Assembly (NCBI GenBank): GCA_003488105.1
Contig: DNMS01000184.1
Span: 1,462-6,980 of the forward strand
Origin: Rhodospirillaceae bacterium
Lineage (GTDB): Bacteria > Pseudomonadota > Alphaproteobacteria > Rhodospirillales_A > Casp-alpha2
Length of the DNA stretch: 5,519 nucleotides
Reading direction: 5' to 3'
The translations under genes and the position numbers were made by a program. Shown here piece by piece: positions 1-5,264 of the stretch (position 1 is the stretch's first letter; each line of letters begins with the position of its first letter). The notes under the pieces were generated by a model that ran no database searches, was not told where the DNA came from, and saw nothing but the letters and a program-made list of their open reading frames with translations.

Positions 1-238
1 CCGGGTCGGGGGCGGTCTTGAAACACCAGTCGGTCGCCGGATTGTTGATGGTCTTGAAATAGCCGACGGGGATGTGAATCCAGGGGTTGGTGTCGCGCCC
101 GCCGGCCTCCAGCAGAAGCACCCGCTTGGTCGGATCGGCGCTCAGGCGGTTGGCCAGCACGCAGCCGGCCGAACCGGCGCCGATGACGATGTAATCATAG
201 ACCGGGGCTTCGGAGAGGGGGGAAGTCGCTTCGTCCAT
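1..238 (-). CDS. GMC-family FAD-dependent oxidoreductase, N-terminal part (runs off the left edge)
   Basis: Only the first 79 codons are in the window; the rest lies to the left. The protein opens with a short polar leader, then a dinucleotide-binding fold at residues 14-47: a beta strand (YDYIVIG), the GxGxxG loop at G20/G22/G25 (GAGSAG), a helix (CVLANRLS) and a second strand (RVLLLEAGG) ending in E44, the acidic residue expected to bind the FAD ribose. The [14 protein letters not shown] and LLLEAGG wording is the N-terminal signature of the glucose-methanol-choline (GMC) oxidoreductase family, which includes choline and alcohol dehydrogenases. The ATG at 236-238 fits the usual family start, although the ribosome site is weak (AGGA about 14 nt upstream). 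It is transcribed away from the TRAP operon across a shared regulatory region. By family it oxidises an alcohol to an aldehyde or ketone. The substrate-determining C-terminal half is absent, so no specific name is justified. Confidence 0.9.
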   Translation of the reverse strand, partial: MDEATSPLSEAPVYDYIVIGAGSAGCVLANRLSADPTKRVLLLEAGGRDTNPWIHIPVGYFKTINNPATDWCFKTAPDP

Positions 239-335
239 CGTGCTTCGTTGTGATCCTGATTGCGTTGGTTCGCGGCGGTGGGGCGACGGCATGGGGCCTG
301 TGCGCCGCCTCGGAGGTGAGTGATGTCACGAAATC

Positions 336-356
336 ATCGTTGCAGATATCAACGAT
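336..356. promoter_or_regulatory. Perfect 7-bp inverted repeat, candidate operator
   Basis: The arms ATCGTTG (336-342) and CAACGAT (350-356) are exact reverse complements separated by 7 nt, giving a 21-bp dyad that suits a dimeric or tetrameric regulator. It overlaps the best guess at a -35 element for the TRAP operon. Assignment to the IclR protein of this locus is inference from position only. Confidence 0.5.
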
Positions 357-368
357 CTTTGCAATAAT
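340..368 (+). promoter_or_regulatory. Possible sigma-70 type promoter for the TRAP operon
   Basis: A TTGCAG hexamer (340-345) is followed after 17 nt by AATAAT (363-368), which matches the -10 consensus at five of six positions. The -35 match is only three of six. An alternative -10 is GATAAT at 391-396, but it lacks a good -35 partner. The start of transcription is therefore uncertain; either choice leaves a leader of roughly 60-95 nt before the binding-protein start. Confidence 0.22.
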
Positions 369-394
369 GATACTTAGAAGTCTCAATAATGATA
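362..394. repeat. Two exact 11-bp direct repeats with a 22-bp period
   Basis: CAATAATGATA occurs at 362-372 and again at 384-394. The 22-bp spacing is about two helical turns, so both copies face the same side of the DNA, an arrangement typical of paired regulator sites. The copies lie in the AT-rich core of the divergent promoter region. Confidence 0.6.
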
Positions 395-410
395 ATTTAA
401 TACGACTTCT
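376..410. repeat. 7-bp inverted repeat enclosing the second direct-repeat copy
   Basis: AGAAGTC (376-382) and GACTTCT (404-410) are exact reverse complements with a 21-nt AT-rich spacer. The motif TCTCAAT recurs at 381-387 and 408-414, overlapping the arms. Together with the upstream dyad and the 11-bp direct repeats, this gives three overlapping repeat systems within about 80 bp. Confidence 0.5.
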
Positions 411-465
411 CAATGGTCCCGGCGGCAATCGTGCACGGCAGGACCCCATGTTTGGGAGTGGAAGC

Positions 466-1587
466 ATGAACAAAATCAAATCTCTATTTGCCGTGTTCGC
501 CCTGATGGCGTTCGCGACGGTCGCGGTCTTCGCGCCCGGCACGGCCGAGGCCAAGAAGGTCAAGATCCGCGTGCAGTCGGTGATTCCGTCCAAGGCGGAT
601 GAAGTCACCATGTTGAAAGATTACGCCGCCAACGTCGCGGCGCTGACCAACGGTGAAGTCGAAATCGAAGTCCTGCCCGCGGGTGCCGTCGTCGGCGTCA
701 AAGAAACGCTGGAAGCAGTCGACAAGGGCCTGATCGAAGGCGGGTTTGCCTGGACCCATTACTGGTCCGGCTATCATCCGGCCGCCATGTTGTTCGGGTC
801 GCCCGTCGCGGGCGGCGGTGTCGGCATGGACAACATTGCCTGGGTCAGCTGGTACCAATACGGCGGCGGCCGCGCGCTTTATGAGCAGCTGTGGAAAGAG
901 ATGGGCATGAACATCAAGGGCTTCATCCTGCAGCCCGTGGGCCCGGAAGCCCTCGGCTGGTTCAAGGAGCCCATCAACTCCATGGCCGACTTCCGCAAGT
1001 ACCGCTTCCGCACGCCTCCGGGCATTCCCGGTCAGACCTACAAGGACATCGGCGTCGCCTCGGTGGCCATGGGCGGTGGTGATATCCTGCCGGCCCTGGA
1101 AAAAGGCGTGATCGACGCCGCCGAATGGTGCTGCCCGAAACCGGACATGGTGTTCGGCTTTCAGAAGGTGCTGAAGCACTATTATCTGCAGGGTCTGCAT
1201 CAGGTGGTCGTCAACGCCGATATGTACTTGAACGGCGACGTCTGGAAGAGCCTGACCCCGCATCAGCAGCAGGCGATGGAAATCGCCGCCGATGCCTCGC
1301 TGTCGCGCGCCATGAGCTGGCGTATTTATGAAAACGGTAAGGCGTTGAAGGAACTGGTGGAAAAGCACGGCGTTATCCTGCATGACACGCCCGCCGACTA
1401 TTTCACCGAGTACATGGAAGCGGCCCGCAAGAGCCTGGAAAAGAACGCCGCCGAAAACGCGTTTTTCAAGAAGGTCTGGGATTCCCAGAAAGACTTTGCC
1501 GACATCGCGGTGCCGTTCTGGGCCGGGGCGCAAACGTCAAATGCCAACCTCGGCAACGCCTACGCCAACAGCAAGAAGAAAAAGTAG
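466..1587 (+). CDS. dctP: TRAP transporter substrate-binding protein (DctP family)
   Basis: A periplasmic solute receptor of 373 residues that delivers ligand to the QM permease encoded just downstream. The ATG at 466 is chosen because GGGAG sits 7 nt upstream and the protein then starts with a classic signal peptide: KIK at 3-5, a hydrophobic core at 7-23, and an AEA site giving cleavage near residue 29. An in-frame ATG at 448 would add six residues. The mature part matches the DctP fold: strand KVKIRVQS (31-38), a gly/glu-rich LPAGAVVG (70-77), the carboxylate-clamping arginine position in YRFRTP (R182), then GGGDILPALEKGVIDAAEW (203-221). The AEW motif and overall style recall the keto-acid binding TakP and the FcbT1-type branch. 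Two adjacent cysteines (C222, C223) follow the motif, where I would expect small non-cysteine residues. The C-terminus ends in four lysines. The gene symbol is the family name; the substrate is unknown, with an organic acid most plausible. Confidence 0.93.
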   Translation: MNKIKSLFAVFALMAFATVAVFAPGTAEAKKVKIRVQSVIPSKADEVTMLKDYAANVAALTNGEVEIEVLPAGAVVGVKETLEAVDKGLIEGGFAWTHYWSGYHPAAMLFGSPVAGGGVGMDNIAWVSWYQYGGGRALYEQLWKEMGMNIKGFILQPVGPEALGWFKEPINSMADFRKYRFRTPPGIPGQTYKDIGVASVAMGGGDILPALEKGVIDAAEWCCPKPDMVFGFQKVLKHYYLQGLHQVVVNADMYLNGDVWKSLTPHQQQAMEIAADASLSRAMSWRIYENGKALKELVEKHGVILHDTPADYFTEYMEAARKSLEKNAAENAFFKKVWDSQKDFADIAVPFWAGAQTSNANLGNAYANSKKKK

Positions 1588-1611
1588 GCTAATCCTTCAC
1601 TCATGACATCC

Positions 1612-1661
1612 GCCGGACGTTCGGGGGCGGGCGCCATTGCCCCGCCCCCGCATTGTCCGGC
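1612..1661 (+). terminator. Strong GC-rich intra-operon hairpin (attenuator or mRNA stabiliser)
   Basis: A perfect 10-bp stem pairs 1622-1631 (CGGGGGCGGG) with 1641-1650 across a 9-nt loop. A second, outer 7-bp stem pairs GCCGGAC (1612-1618) with GTCCGGC (1655-1661) beyond a small internal loop. No run of T follows, so full intrinsic termination is doubtful. Its place between the binding-protein gene and the permease genes is where transport operons often carry a hairpin that protects the upstream mRNA or causes partial termination, giving much more binding protein than permease. Confidence 0.7.
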
Positions 1662-1702
1662 TGTGTCTTCCCGCGGAACCCTAAACGGAAAAGAAGGTTC
1701 GG

Positions 1703-2317
1703 ATGGCTGATCACGACCCGAATCCCGGTGAATTGGATATCACCGATGAGCTGATCGCCGAGCGCCGGGGCGACCCGTCGGGCAAGATGCCGGACGACAT
1801 GCCCCACTGGATGGCGCTGACGATCACCGGCATCGACCGGTTCAGCCTATTCGTCGGCAATATTGTCTGTTGGCTGACGGTGCCGCTTTTCGCCGCAATG
1901 GTTTACGAGGTCGTGGCGCGTTACGTGTTCATCGCCCCCACCATGTGGGCCTATGACATATCGCGCATGCTGTACGGCGCCTTGTTCATGCTCGGTGCCG
2001 GCTACGCCCTGTCGAAGGGTGTGCATATCCGCGCCGATTTCCTTTACCGCCTGTGGCCGGAGAAAATGCAGGGCCGCATCGATCTCCTGCTTTATCTGGT
2101 GCTCTATTTCCCCGGCATGCTGGTGTTCCTCTACATGGCGACCGACTACGCCTCGCTGGCCTGGATTCGCGGCGAGAAGGGCATGGACACCGCCTGGATG
2201 CCGCATATGGGACCGATCAAGACGGCGCTGCCCGTGGGCATTGCGCTGCTGATCATTCAAGGCATATCGGAAACCCTCAAAAGCTACTACGCCGCGACTA
2301 AGGGAAGGTGGCCCTGA
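1703..2317 (+). CDS. dctQ: TRAP transporter small permease subunit (DctQ family)
   Basis: This 204-residue inner-membrane protein is the small subunit that pairs with the large M subunit. AAGAAGG lies about 5 nt before the ATG. Residues 1-44 form a hydrophilic, acidic cytoplasmic extension, longer than in minimal DctQ proteins. Four membrane segments follow at roughly 46-72, 84-104, 126-148 and 174-193. The family pattern is clear: RYVFIAPTMWAYDIS (73-87), matching the usual R-Y-x-F-x-x-P-x-x-W signature, then the SKGVHIRADF loop (104-113), where most members have an HVRVD-like stretch. The gene follows the binding-protein gene by 115 bp containing the hairpin, and its end abuts or overlaps the start of the large subunit, so the two permease genes are very probably translationally coupled. 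Confidence 0.93.
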   Translation: MADHDPNPGELDITDELIAERRGDPSGKMPDDMPHWMALTITGIDRFSLFVGNIVCWLTVPLFAAMVYEVVARYVFIAPTMWAYDISRMLYGALFMLGAGYALSKGVHIRADFLYRLWPEKMQGRIDLLLYLVLYFPGMLVFLYMATDYASLAWIRGEKGMDTAWMPHMGPIKTALPVGIALLIIQGISETLKSYYAATKGRWP

Positions 2318-2319
2318 TA

Positions 2320-3639
2320 ATGGAAAATGAAATCCTGGGTCTTATTCTGATCGGGGTGATGCTGCTGGCGATTTTCGTCGGCTTCCCAATTTCCTTCACG
2401 CTGATCTTTCTCGGCTTCGTGTTCGGCTACATCGGGTTCGGCAAGGTCGTGTTCTACCTGATGACGTTCCAGTTCTCGAACGTCATGTTGGAGCAGACAT
2501 TGGCGGCGGTCCCTCTATTCATATTTATGGGGATATTGATGGAGCAGGCGGGCCTGATGGAACGCCTGTTCGCCGCCGTGCAACTGATGTTGTCGCGCGT
2601 GCGCGGATCGCTCTATCTGGCCGTGTTGTTCGTATCAACGATCTTTGCCGCCGCGACGGGCATCGTTGGCGCCTCGGTCACGATCCTCGGCATCATGGCG
2701 GCCAAGACCATGAACAGGTCCGGCTACGACGTGCGACTGGCCGCCGGCACGATCACCGCAGGCGGAACGCTCGGCATCCTGATCCCACCCTCGATCATGC
2801 TGGTGGTCATGGGTCCGGTACTTGAGGTGCCGGTCACGGACCTGTTCGCCGCCGCGATCATCCCCGGCATCATGATGGCGTTCCTCTATGCCGTCTATGC
2901 CATCGGCCGCTGCATGATTAATCCGGCACTTGGGCCGGCACTGCCCATCGAAGACCGCGCGGGCAGCATGGGCGAGATTGTCCGGGAGTTCATTCTTGGT
3001 CTGGTGCCGCCGGCGCTTCTGGTGTTTTCGGCGCTTGGCTCCATCATGTTCGGCTTGGCGACCCCGACCGAAGGGGCGGGCTGCGGTGCCGCCGGCGCCT
3101 TGCTGCTGACGCTTGCCTATCGGCGGATGACCTTCAAGAAGTTCAGGGAAGCCCTGATCAAGACGCTGGAAATCTCAGCCCTGATCCTGATCCTGGTCGC
3201 GGCTTCCAACTTCTTCGGCGCGGTGTTCTCGCGGCTTGGTACGCCGACCATGCTGACGGAACTGCTGCTCGGCCTGGACCTGCCGCCCATGGTTTTGCTG
3301 GTCATGATCATGGCCCTGATCTTCCTGCTGGGCTGGCCGCTGGAATGGGTGCCGATCGTGCTGATCATCGTGCCGATCCTGTTGCCGTTGATTGAACAGC
3401 TTGGCTTCAATCTGGTGTGGTTCGGTATTCTGGTTGCGGTTAACCTGCAAACAGCTTGGCTATCGCCACCGGTGGCGCTATCAGCGTACTTCCTGAAAGG
3501 CGTGGTGCCGGAGTGGGATCTCAAGGACATTTACATCGGCATGATGCAGTTCATGGTGATCCAGTTGTTCGGTCTCATCCTGATCATGGTTTTTCCTCAA
3601 ATCGCGTTGTGGCTGCCGGGCTACATCTACGGGGAATAG
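2320..3639 (+). CDS. dctM: TRAP transporter large permease subunit (DctM family)
   Basis: The ion-coupled transport channel, 439 residues and hydrophobic throughout, with about 11-12 helices and re-entrant hairpins. Family hallmarks are VGFPISFTL (20-28), the first hairpin region with TGIVGASV and ILIPPSIM (113-120, 153-160), TPTEGAG (248-254) opening the second half, and LSPPVAL (381-387). The inverted-repeat halves with IPPS and TPTEG correspond to the region that binds substrate and sodium in the structurally characterised SiaM. GWPLEWVPI (338-346) replaces the GxFLD-type segment seen in dicarboxylate and sialic acid DctM proteins; as I recall, this variant marks the branch labelled mannitol/chloroaromatic or FcbT3. 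The ATG at 2320 is preferred, with AGGGAAGG at 2301-2308 about 11 nt upstream. A GTG at 2308 would add four residues and overlap the Q gene, but its ribosome site would be too close. Confidence 0.94.
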   Translation: MENEILGLILIGVMLLAIFVGFPISFTLIFLGFVFGYIGFGKVVFYLMTFQFSNVMLEQTLAAVPLFIFMGILMEQAGLMERLFAAVQLMLSRVRGSLYLAVLFVSTIFAAATGIVGASVTILGIMAAKTMNRSGYDVRLAAGTITAGGTLGILIPPSIMLVVMGPVLEVPVTDLFAAAIIPGIMMAFLYAVYAIGRCMINPALGPALPIEDRAGSMGEIVREFILGLVPPALLVFSALGSIMFGLATPTEGAGCGAAGALLLTLAYRRMTFKKFREALIKTLEISALILILVAASNFFGAVFSRLGTPTMLTELLLGLDLPPMVLLVMIMALIFLLGWPLEWVPIVLIIVPILLPLIEQLGFNLVWFGILVAVNLQTAWLSPPVALSAYFLKGVVPEWDLKDIYIGMMQFMVIQLFGLILIMVFPQIALWLPGYIYGE

Positions 3640-3692
3640 GTTCGGCGGCGGTGCTGCGTCGATTTCGGTTCATGCGGATGGCATAGTTGGTT

Positions 3693-4472
3693 ATGGCGAA
3701 CAACGGAGACGAAAAGGGTTCGCGGTCGATCCGTGCGCTGGAGATTGTCGAGGCCATGGTCGGCGAGGGCCGGCCGCTCAGCGCGGCCAAGATCGCCGAC
3801 CTGACCGGGCTGCCCAAGGCGACGGTGCATCGGCTGTGCGCGTTGTTGACGGAAACCGGCTTTGTTACGCCGTCACCGTCCGGCGATGGGTTGAGCATCG
3901 GCCCCAGGCTGCGCGACCTTGCCATGGCGACCGTCGCCGTCGACACGGACTACAGCCAGCGCCACCGCATCCTGACCGATCTGTCGCAGGAAATCGGCGA
4001 GACCTGCAACTTCAACATCCCGATGGGCGGGGAGATGTATTACATCGACCGGGTGGAAACGAAATGGCCGCTGCGCACGCAGTTGCCCATCGGCTCTCGG
4101 GTGCCTTTGCATTGCACGGCCAGCGGCAAGCTCTATCTGGCCTCGCTGCCCGCCGGGCGACGCCGCCAGATGATCCAGGCCCTCGATCTGATCCCCCATA
4201 CGCCGGGTACGATTACAGAACCGGATGCGCTGCTTGCCAACCTTGAAGCCATCCGCCGGGAAAAGGTCGGCACCGACAATCAGGAATTCATCGAAGGCAT
4301 GGTCGCCGTCGCCGTGCCCGTCACCGACGCCAAGGGCCGCCTGGCCGGCACGCTTGCCTGTCATGGGCCGACCGTGCGGATGTCCATGGAACGGGCGCAG
4401 TCTTTCGTGCCGGCGCTGCGCCGTGCCGCGGCCATGCTGTCCCAGGTGGGCGGCGAGTTGGCCTCAGAATAG
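3693..4472 (+). CDS. IclR-family transcriptional regulator
   Basis: A 259-residue cytoplasmic DNA-binding regulator of normal IclR length. The N-terminal winged helix-turn-helix spans about 10-75: RSIRALEIVEAM as first helix, then LSAAKIADLTGLPKATVHRLCALL (29-52) with the recognition helix around PKATVHRL, and GFVTP in the wing. A linker helix (72-96) leads to the effector-binding domain, with ETCNFNIPMGGEMYYIDRV (103-121), LPIGSRVPLHCTASGKLYLA (131-150) and DNQEFIEGMVAVAVPV (195-210), all standard IclR blocks that shape the small-molecule pocket. The start at ATG 3693 lacks a good ribosome site (GGATGG lies about 11 nt upstream); a TTG two codons earlier is less likely. It begins 53 bp after the permease gene in the same direction, so it is probably co-transcribed and senses the transported compound or a catabolite. 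IclR members can repress or activate, and the sign here is unknown. Confidence 0.93.
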   Translation: MANNGDEKGSRSIRALEIVEAMVGEGRPLSAAKIADLTGLPKATVHRLCALLTETGFVTPSPSGDGLSIGPRLRDLAMATVAVDTDYSQRHRILTDLSQEIGETCNFNIPMGGEMYYIDRVETKWPLRTQLPIGSRVPLHCTASGKLYLASLPAGRRRQMIQALDLIPHTPGTITEPDALLANLEAIRREKVGTDNQEFIEGMVAVAVPVTDAKGRLAGTLACHGPTVRMSMERAQSFVPALRRAAAMLSQVGGELASE

Positions 4473-4486
4473 ATCAAATATGGGGG

Positions 4487-4509
4487 GTGGGCAGAATACC
4501 TCTGCCTGC
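4487..4509. terminator. Small hairpin between convergent genes, possible weak terminator
   Basis: GGCAGA (4490-4495) pairs exactly with TCTGCC (4501-4506) around a 5-nt loop, extended by two wobble pairs and a G-C pair. It sits in the 51-bp gap between the convergent regulator and membrane-protein genes, where a bidirectional terminator is expected. Neither side has a convincing T run, so function is uncertain. Confidence 0.35.
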
Positions 4510-4523
4510 GTGAGGAAAGGTTG

Positions 4524-5066
4524 TCAGCTATCGGCGCGGCGGCGCTTCACCGTCGCCTGGTGGCCTTTCTTGCCCTTGGCCGTGATCTCGGCGCGCTGTG
4601 TCTGGGCTTCCCGCGATTCCTTGGTCTCTTCGCGGATCTTTTCCTGCATTTTCTTGTGCTTGGCATATTTCCGCTTGGCGACCAATTCGCGGTAGGCCTT
4701 CTTGTTCTTCGAAATTTTCGCCCAGAACAGGACCTGGGTGATGACGGAACCCATGAACCACAAGACCGGCATGGACAGCATGGTCGTGACCCAGAAGATG
4801 GCCTGGATGGCGTCGATCCGGCCGGTCACGTTCATGTGGTAATAGAAGATGACCGCGATCAGGCAGATTTCATAGAACAGCAGGACCCGGAAGCCGTTGG
4901 TTTCCTGAAAGGCGATGGGTTTCAGCGGGCCGCCGAATGCCTTGAAGATGCTGGACAGCATGCCGCCGATGACACTCGACAGCAACAGCACCAAACAGGT
5001 CGCGGCGACCAAGTCTGTATCTTTCGTGAACTTGAAGATTCCCAGCAGTGAATCTAGGTAACCCAC
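4524..5066 (-). CDS. Uncharacterised three-helix membrane protein with a highly charged C-terminal tail
   Basis: I do not recognise this 180-residue protein. The GTG start at 5066 is supported by a near-perfect ribosome site, GGGAGGTG, 4-6 nt upstream on the minus strand; the opposite-strand frame over the same DNA has no such support and a shadow-like composition. Hydrophobic segments lie at about 19-42 (ATCLVLLLSSVIGGMLSSIF), 59-79 (FRVLLFYEICLIAVIFYY) and 88-115 (ending SVITQVLFWAKI). Residues 117-180 are a polar tail rich in Lys, Arg and Glu (KKMQEKIREETKESREAQTQ within it), predicted helical and possibly coiled coil, ending in KRRRADS. Basic residues right after the last helix suggest a cytoplasmic tail and an N-out arrangement. 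It converges on the regulator gene, so it is not part of the TRAP operon. A membrane anchor or scaffold role for the tail would be a guess. Confidence 0.8.
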   Translation of the reverse strand: MGYLDSLLGIFKFTKDTDLVAATCLVLLLSSVIGGMLSSIFKAFGGPLKPIAFQETNGFRVLLFYEICLIAVIFYYHMNVTGRIDAIQAIFWVTTMLSMPVLWFMGSVITQVLFWAKISKNKKAYRELVAKRKYAKHKKMQEKIREETKESREAQTQRAEITAKGKKGHQATVKRRRADS

Positions 5067-5070
5067 GTCT

Positions 5071-5078
5071 CACCTCCC
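5071..5078 (-). promoter_or_regulatory. Strong ribosome binding site for the three-helix membrane protein
   Basis: On the minus strand the sequence reads GGGAGGTG, ending 4 nt before the GTG start at 5066, and with the next base it is close to an ideal anti-16S match. It decides both the coding strand and the non-ATG start of that gene. Confidence 0.8.
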
Positions 5079-5124
5079 TACCCTCAGAAATTCCCCACCC
5101 CGGGTGATCTCGATTTTATGATTC

Positions 5125-5154
5125 ATTGGTTAAGGGTTCACTTATAAAACCAAT
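5125..5154. repeat. 7-bp inverted repeat, possible operator
   Basis: ATTGGTT (5125-5131) and AACCAAT (5148-5154) are exact reverse complements with a 16-nt spacer, so the arm centres are 23 bp apart, about two helical turns. They lie about 60-90 bp upstream of the membrane-protein start and next to its likely promoter, a position that suits a regulator site. Confidence 0.4.
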
Positions 5155-5203
5155 CTGTACGTATTTGTATTCGGTTTCTGTTTCGAAAGCCGCAAAAACC
5201 AAC

Positions 5204-5238
5204 GCAAATTGTTTACATATCTACAAATGTGAATTTGC
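5204..5238 (-). terminator. AT-rich inverted repeat followed by a T run, possible terminator of the MFS gene
   Basis: GCAAATT (5204-5210) and AATTTGC (5232-5238) are exact reverse complements, with a shorter inner pairing ACAT/ATGT. Read on the minus strand, downstream of the MFS stop codon, the structure is followed by GTTGGTTTTTG. The stem is AT-rich and weak, so this is only a candidate. Confidence 0.28.
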
Positions 5239-5240
5239 CG

Positions 5241-5264
5241 CTGGCGGGGAATTTCACCCGCCGG
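5241..5264 (-). terminator. GC-rich hairpin overlapping the MFS stop codon
   Basis: GGCGGG (5243-5248) pairs with CCCGCC (5257-5262) across 8 nt, extended by one wobble and one C-G pair. It spans the stop codon of the MFS gene and lacks a T run directly after it on the minus strand. It may act with the neighbouring AT-rich repeat or with Rho. Confidence 0.3.

Larger units (their letters stand above)
239..465. promoter_or_regulatory. Divergent intergenic control region between the GMC oxidoreductase and the TRAP operon
   Basis: No gene is supported here. The part near the GMC start (239-320) is GC-rich. The part from about 326 to 414 is clearly AT-rich and holds several nested repeats, listed separately, plus a short GTGA-TG-TCAC dyad at 320-329. 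Promoters for both divergent genes should lie here, and it is the natural target of the IclR regulator encoded at the end of the operon. The binding-protein reading frame stays open upstream as far as 250, but that extension has no protein-like character and would put a hydrophilic leader before a clean signal peptide, so it is treated as non-coding. Confidence 0.75.
5067..5253. promoter_or_regulatory. AT-rich intergenic region upstream of the membrane-protein gene and downstream of the MFS gene
   Basis: No gene is supported. The middle (about 5111-5236) is far more AT-rich than the flanking genes. On the minus strand a TAAAAT-like -10 lies near 5113-5118, with only a poor -35 (GTGAAC) 17 nt upstream of it, so a promoter for the membrane-protein gene is likely here but not pinned down. 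The octamer AAAACCAA occurs at 5146-5153 and 5195-5202, and TTTCGAAA at 5181-5188 is a perfect palindrome. The inverted repeats are listed separately. Confidence 0.5.

Noticed and set aside
320..329. GTGA-TG-TCAC as a CRP/FNR site
   Set aside because: The half-sites resemble CRP arms, but the spacer is 2 nt instead of the required 6, so a CRP-type site is not supported.
250..465. N-terminal extension of 72 codons on the binding-protein frame
   Set aside because: The frame is open from an ATG at 250, but the segment covers the AT-rich repeat region and has no protein-like pattern. The ATG at 466 has a good ribosome site and yields a textbook signal peptide, which would be internal otherwise.
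195..611. 138-codon minus-strand frame across the divergent region
   Set aside because: It overlaps the starts of both well-supported genes and the repeat-rich promoter region, and its composition looks random.
484..1533. 349-codon open frame on the minus strand
   Set aside because: It is antisense to the binding-protein gene, rich in His/Arg/Gly/Asp as expected for the complement of GC-biased codons, and matches no family. The plus strand encodes an unmistakable DctP protein.
4521..5051. 176-codon plus-strand frame opposite the membrane protein
   Set aside because: It has no ribosome site and a shadow-like His/Gln/Asp/Gly-rich composition. The minus-strand frame has clear membrane helices and a near-perfect ribosome site.
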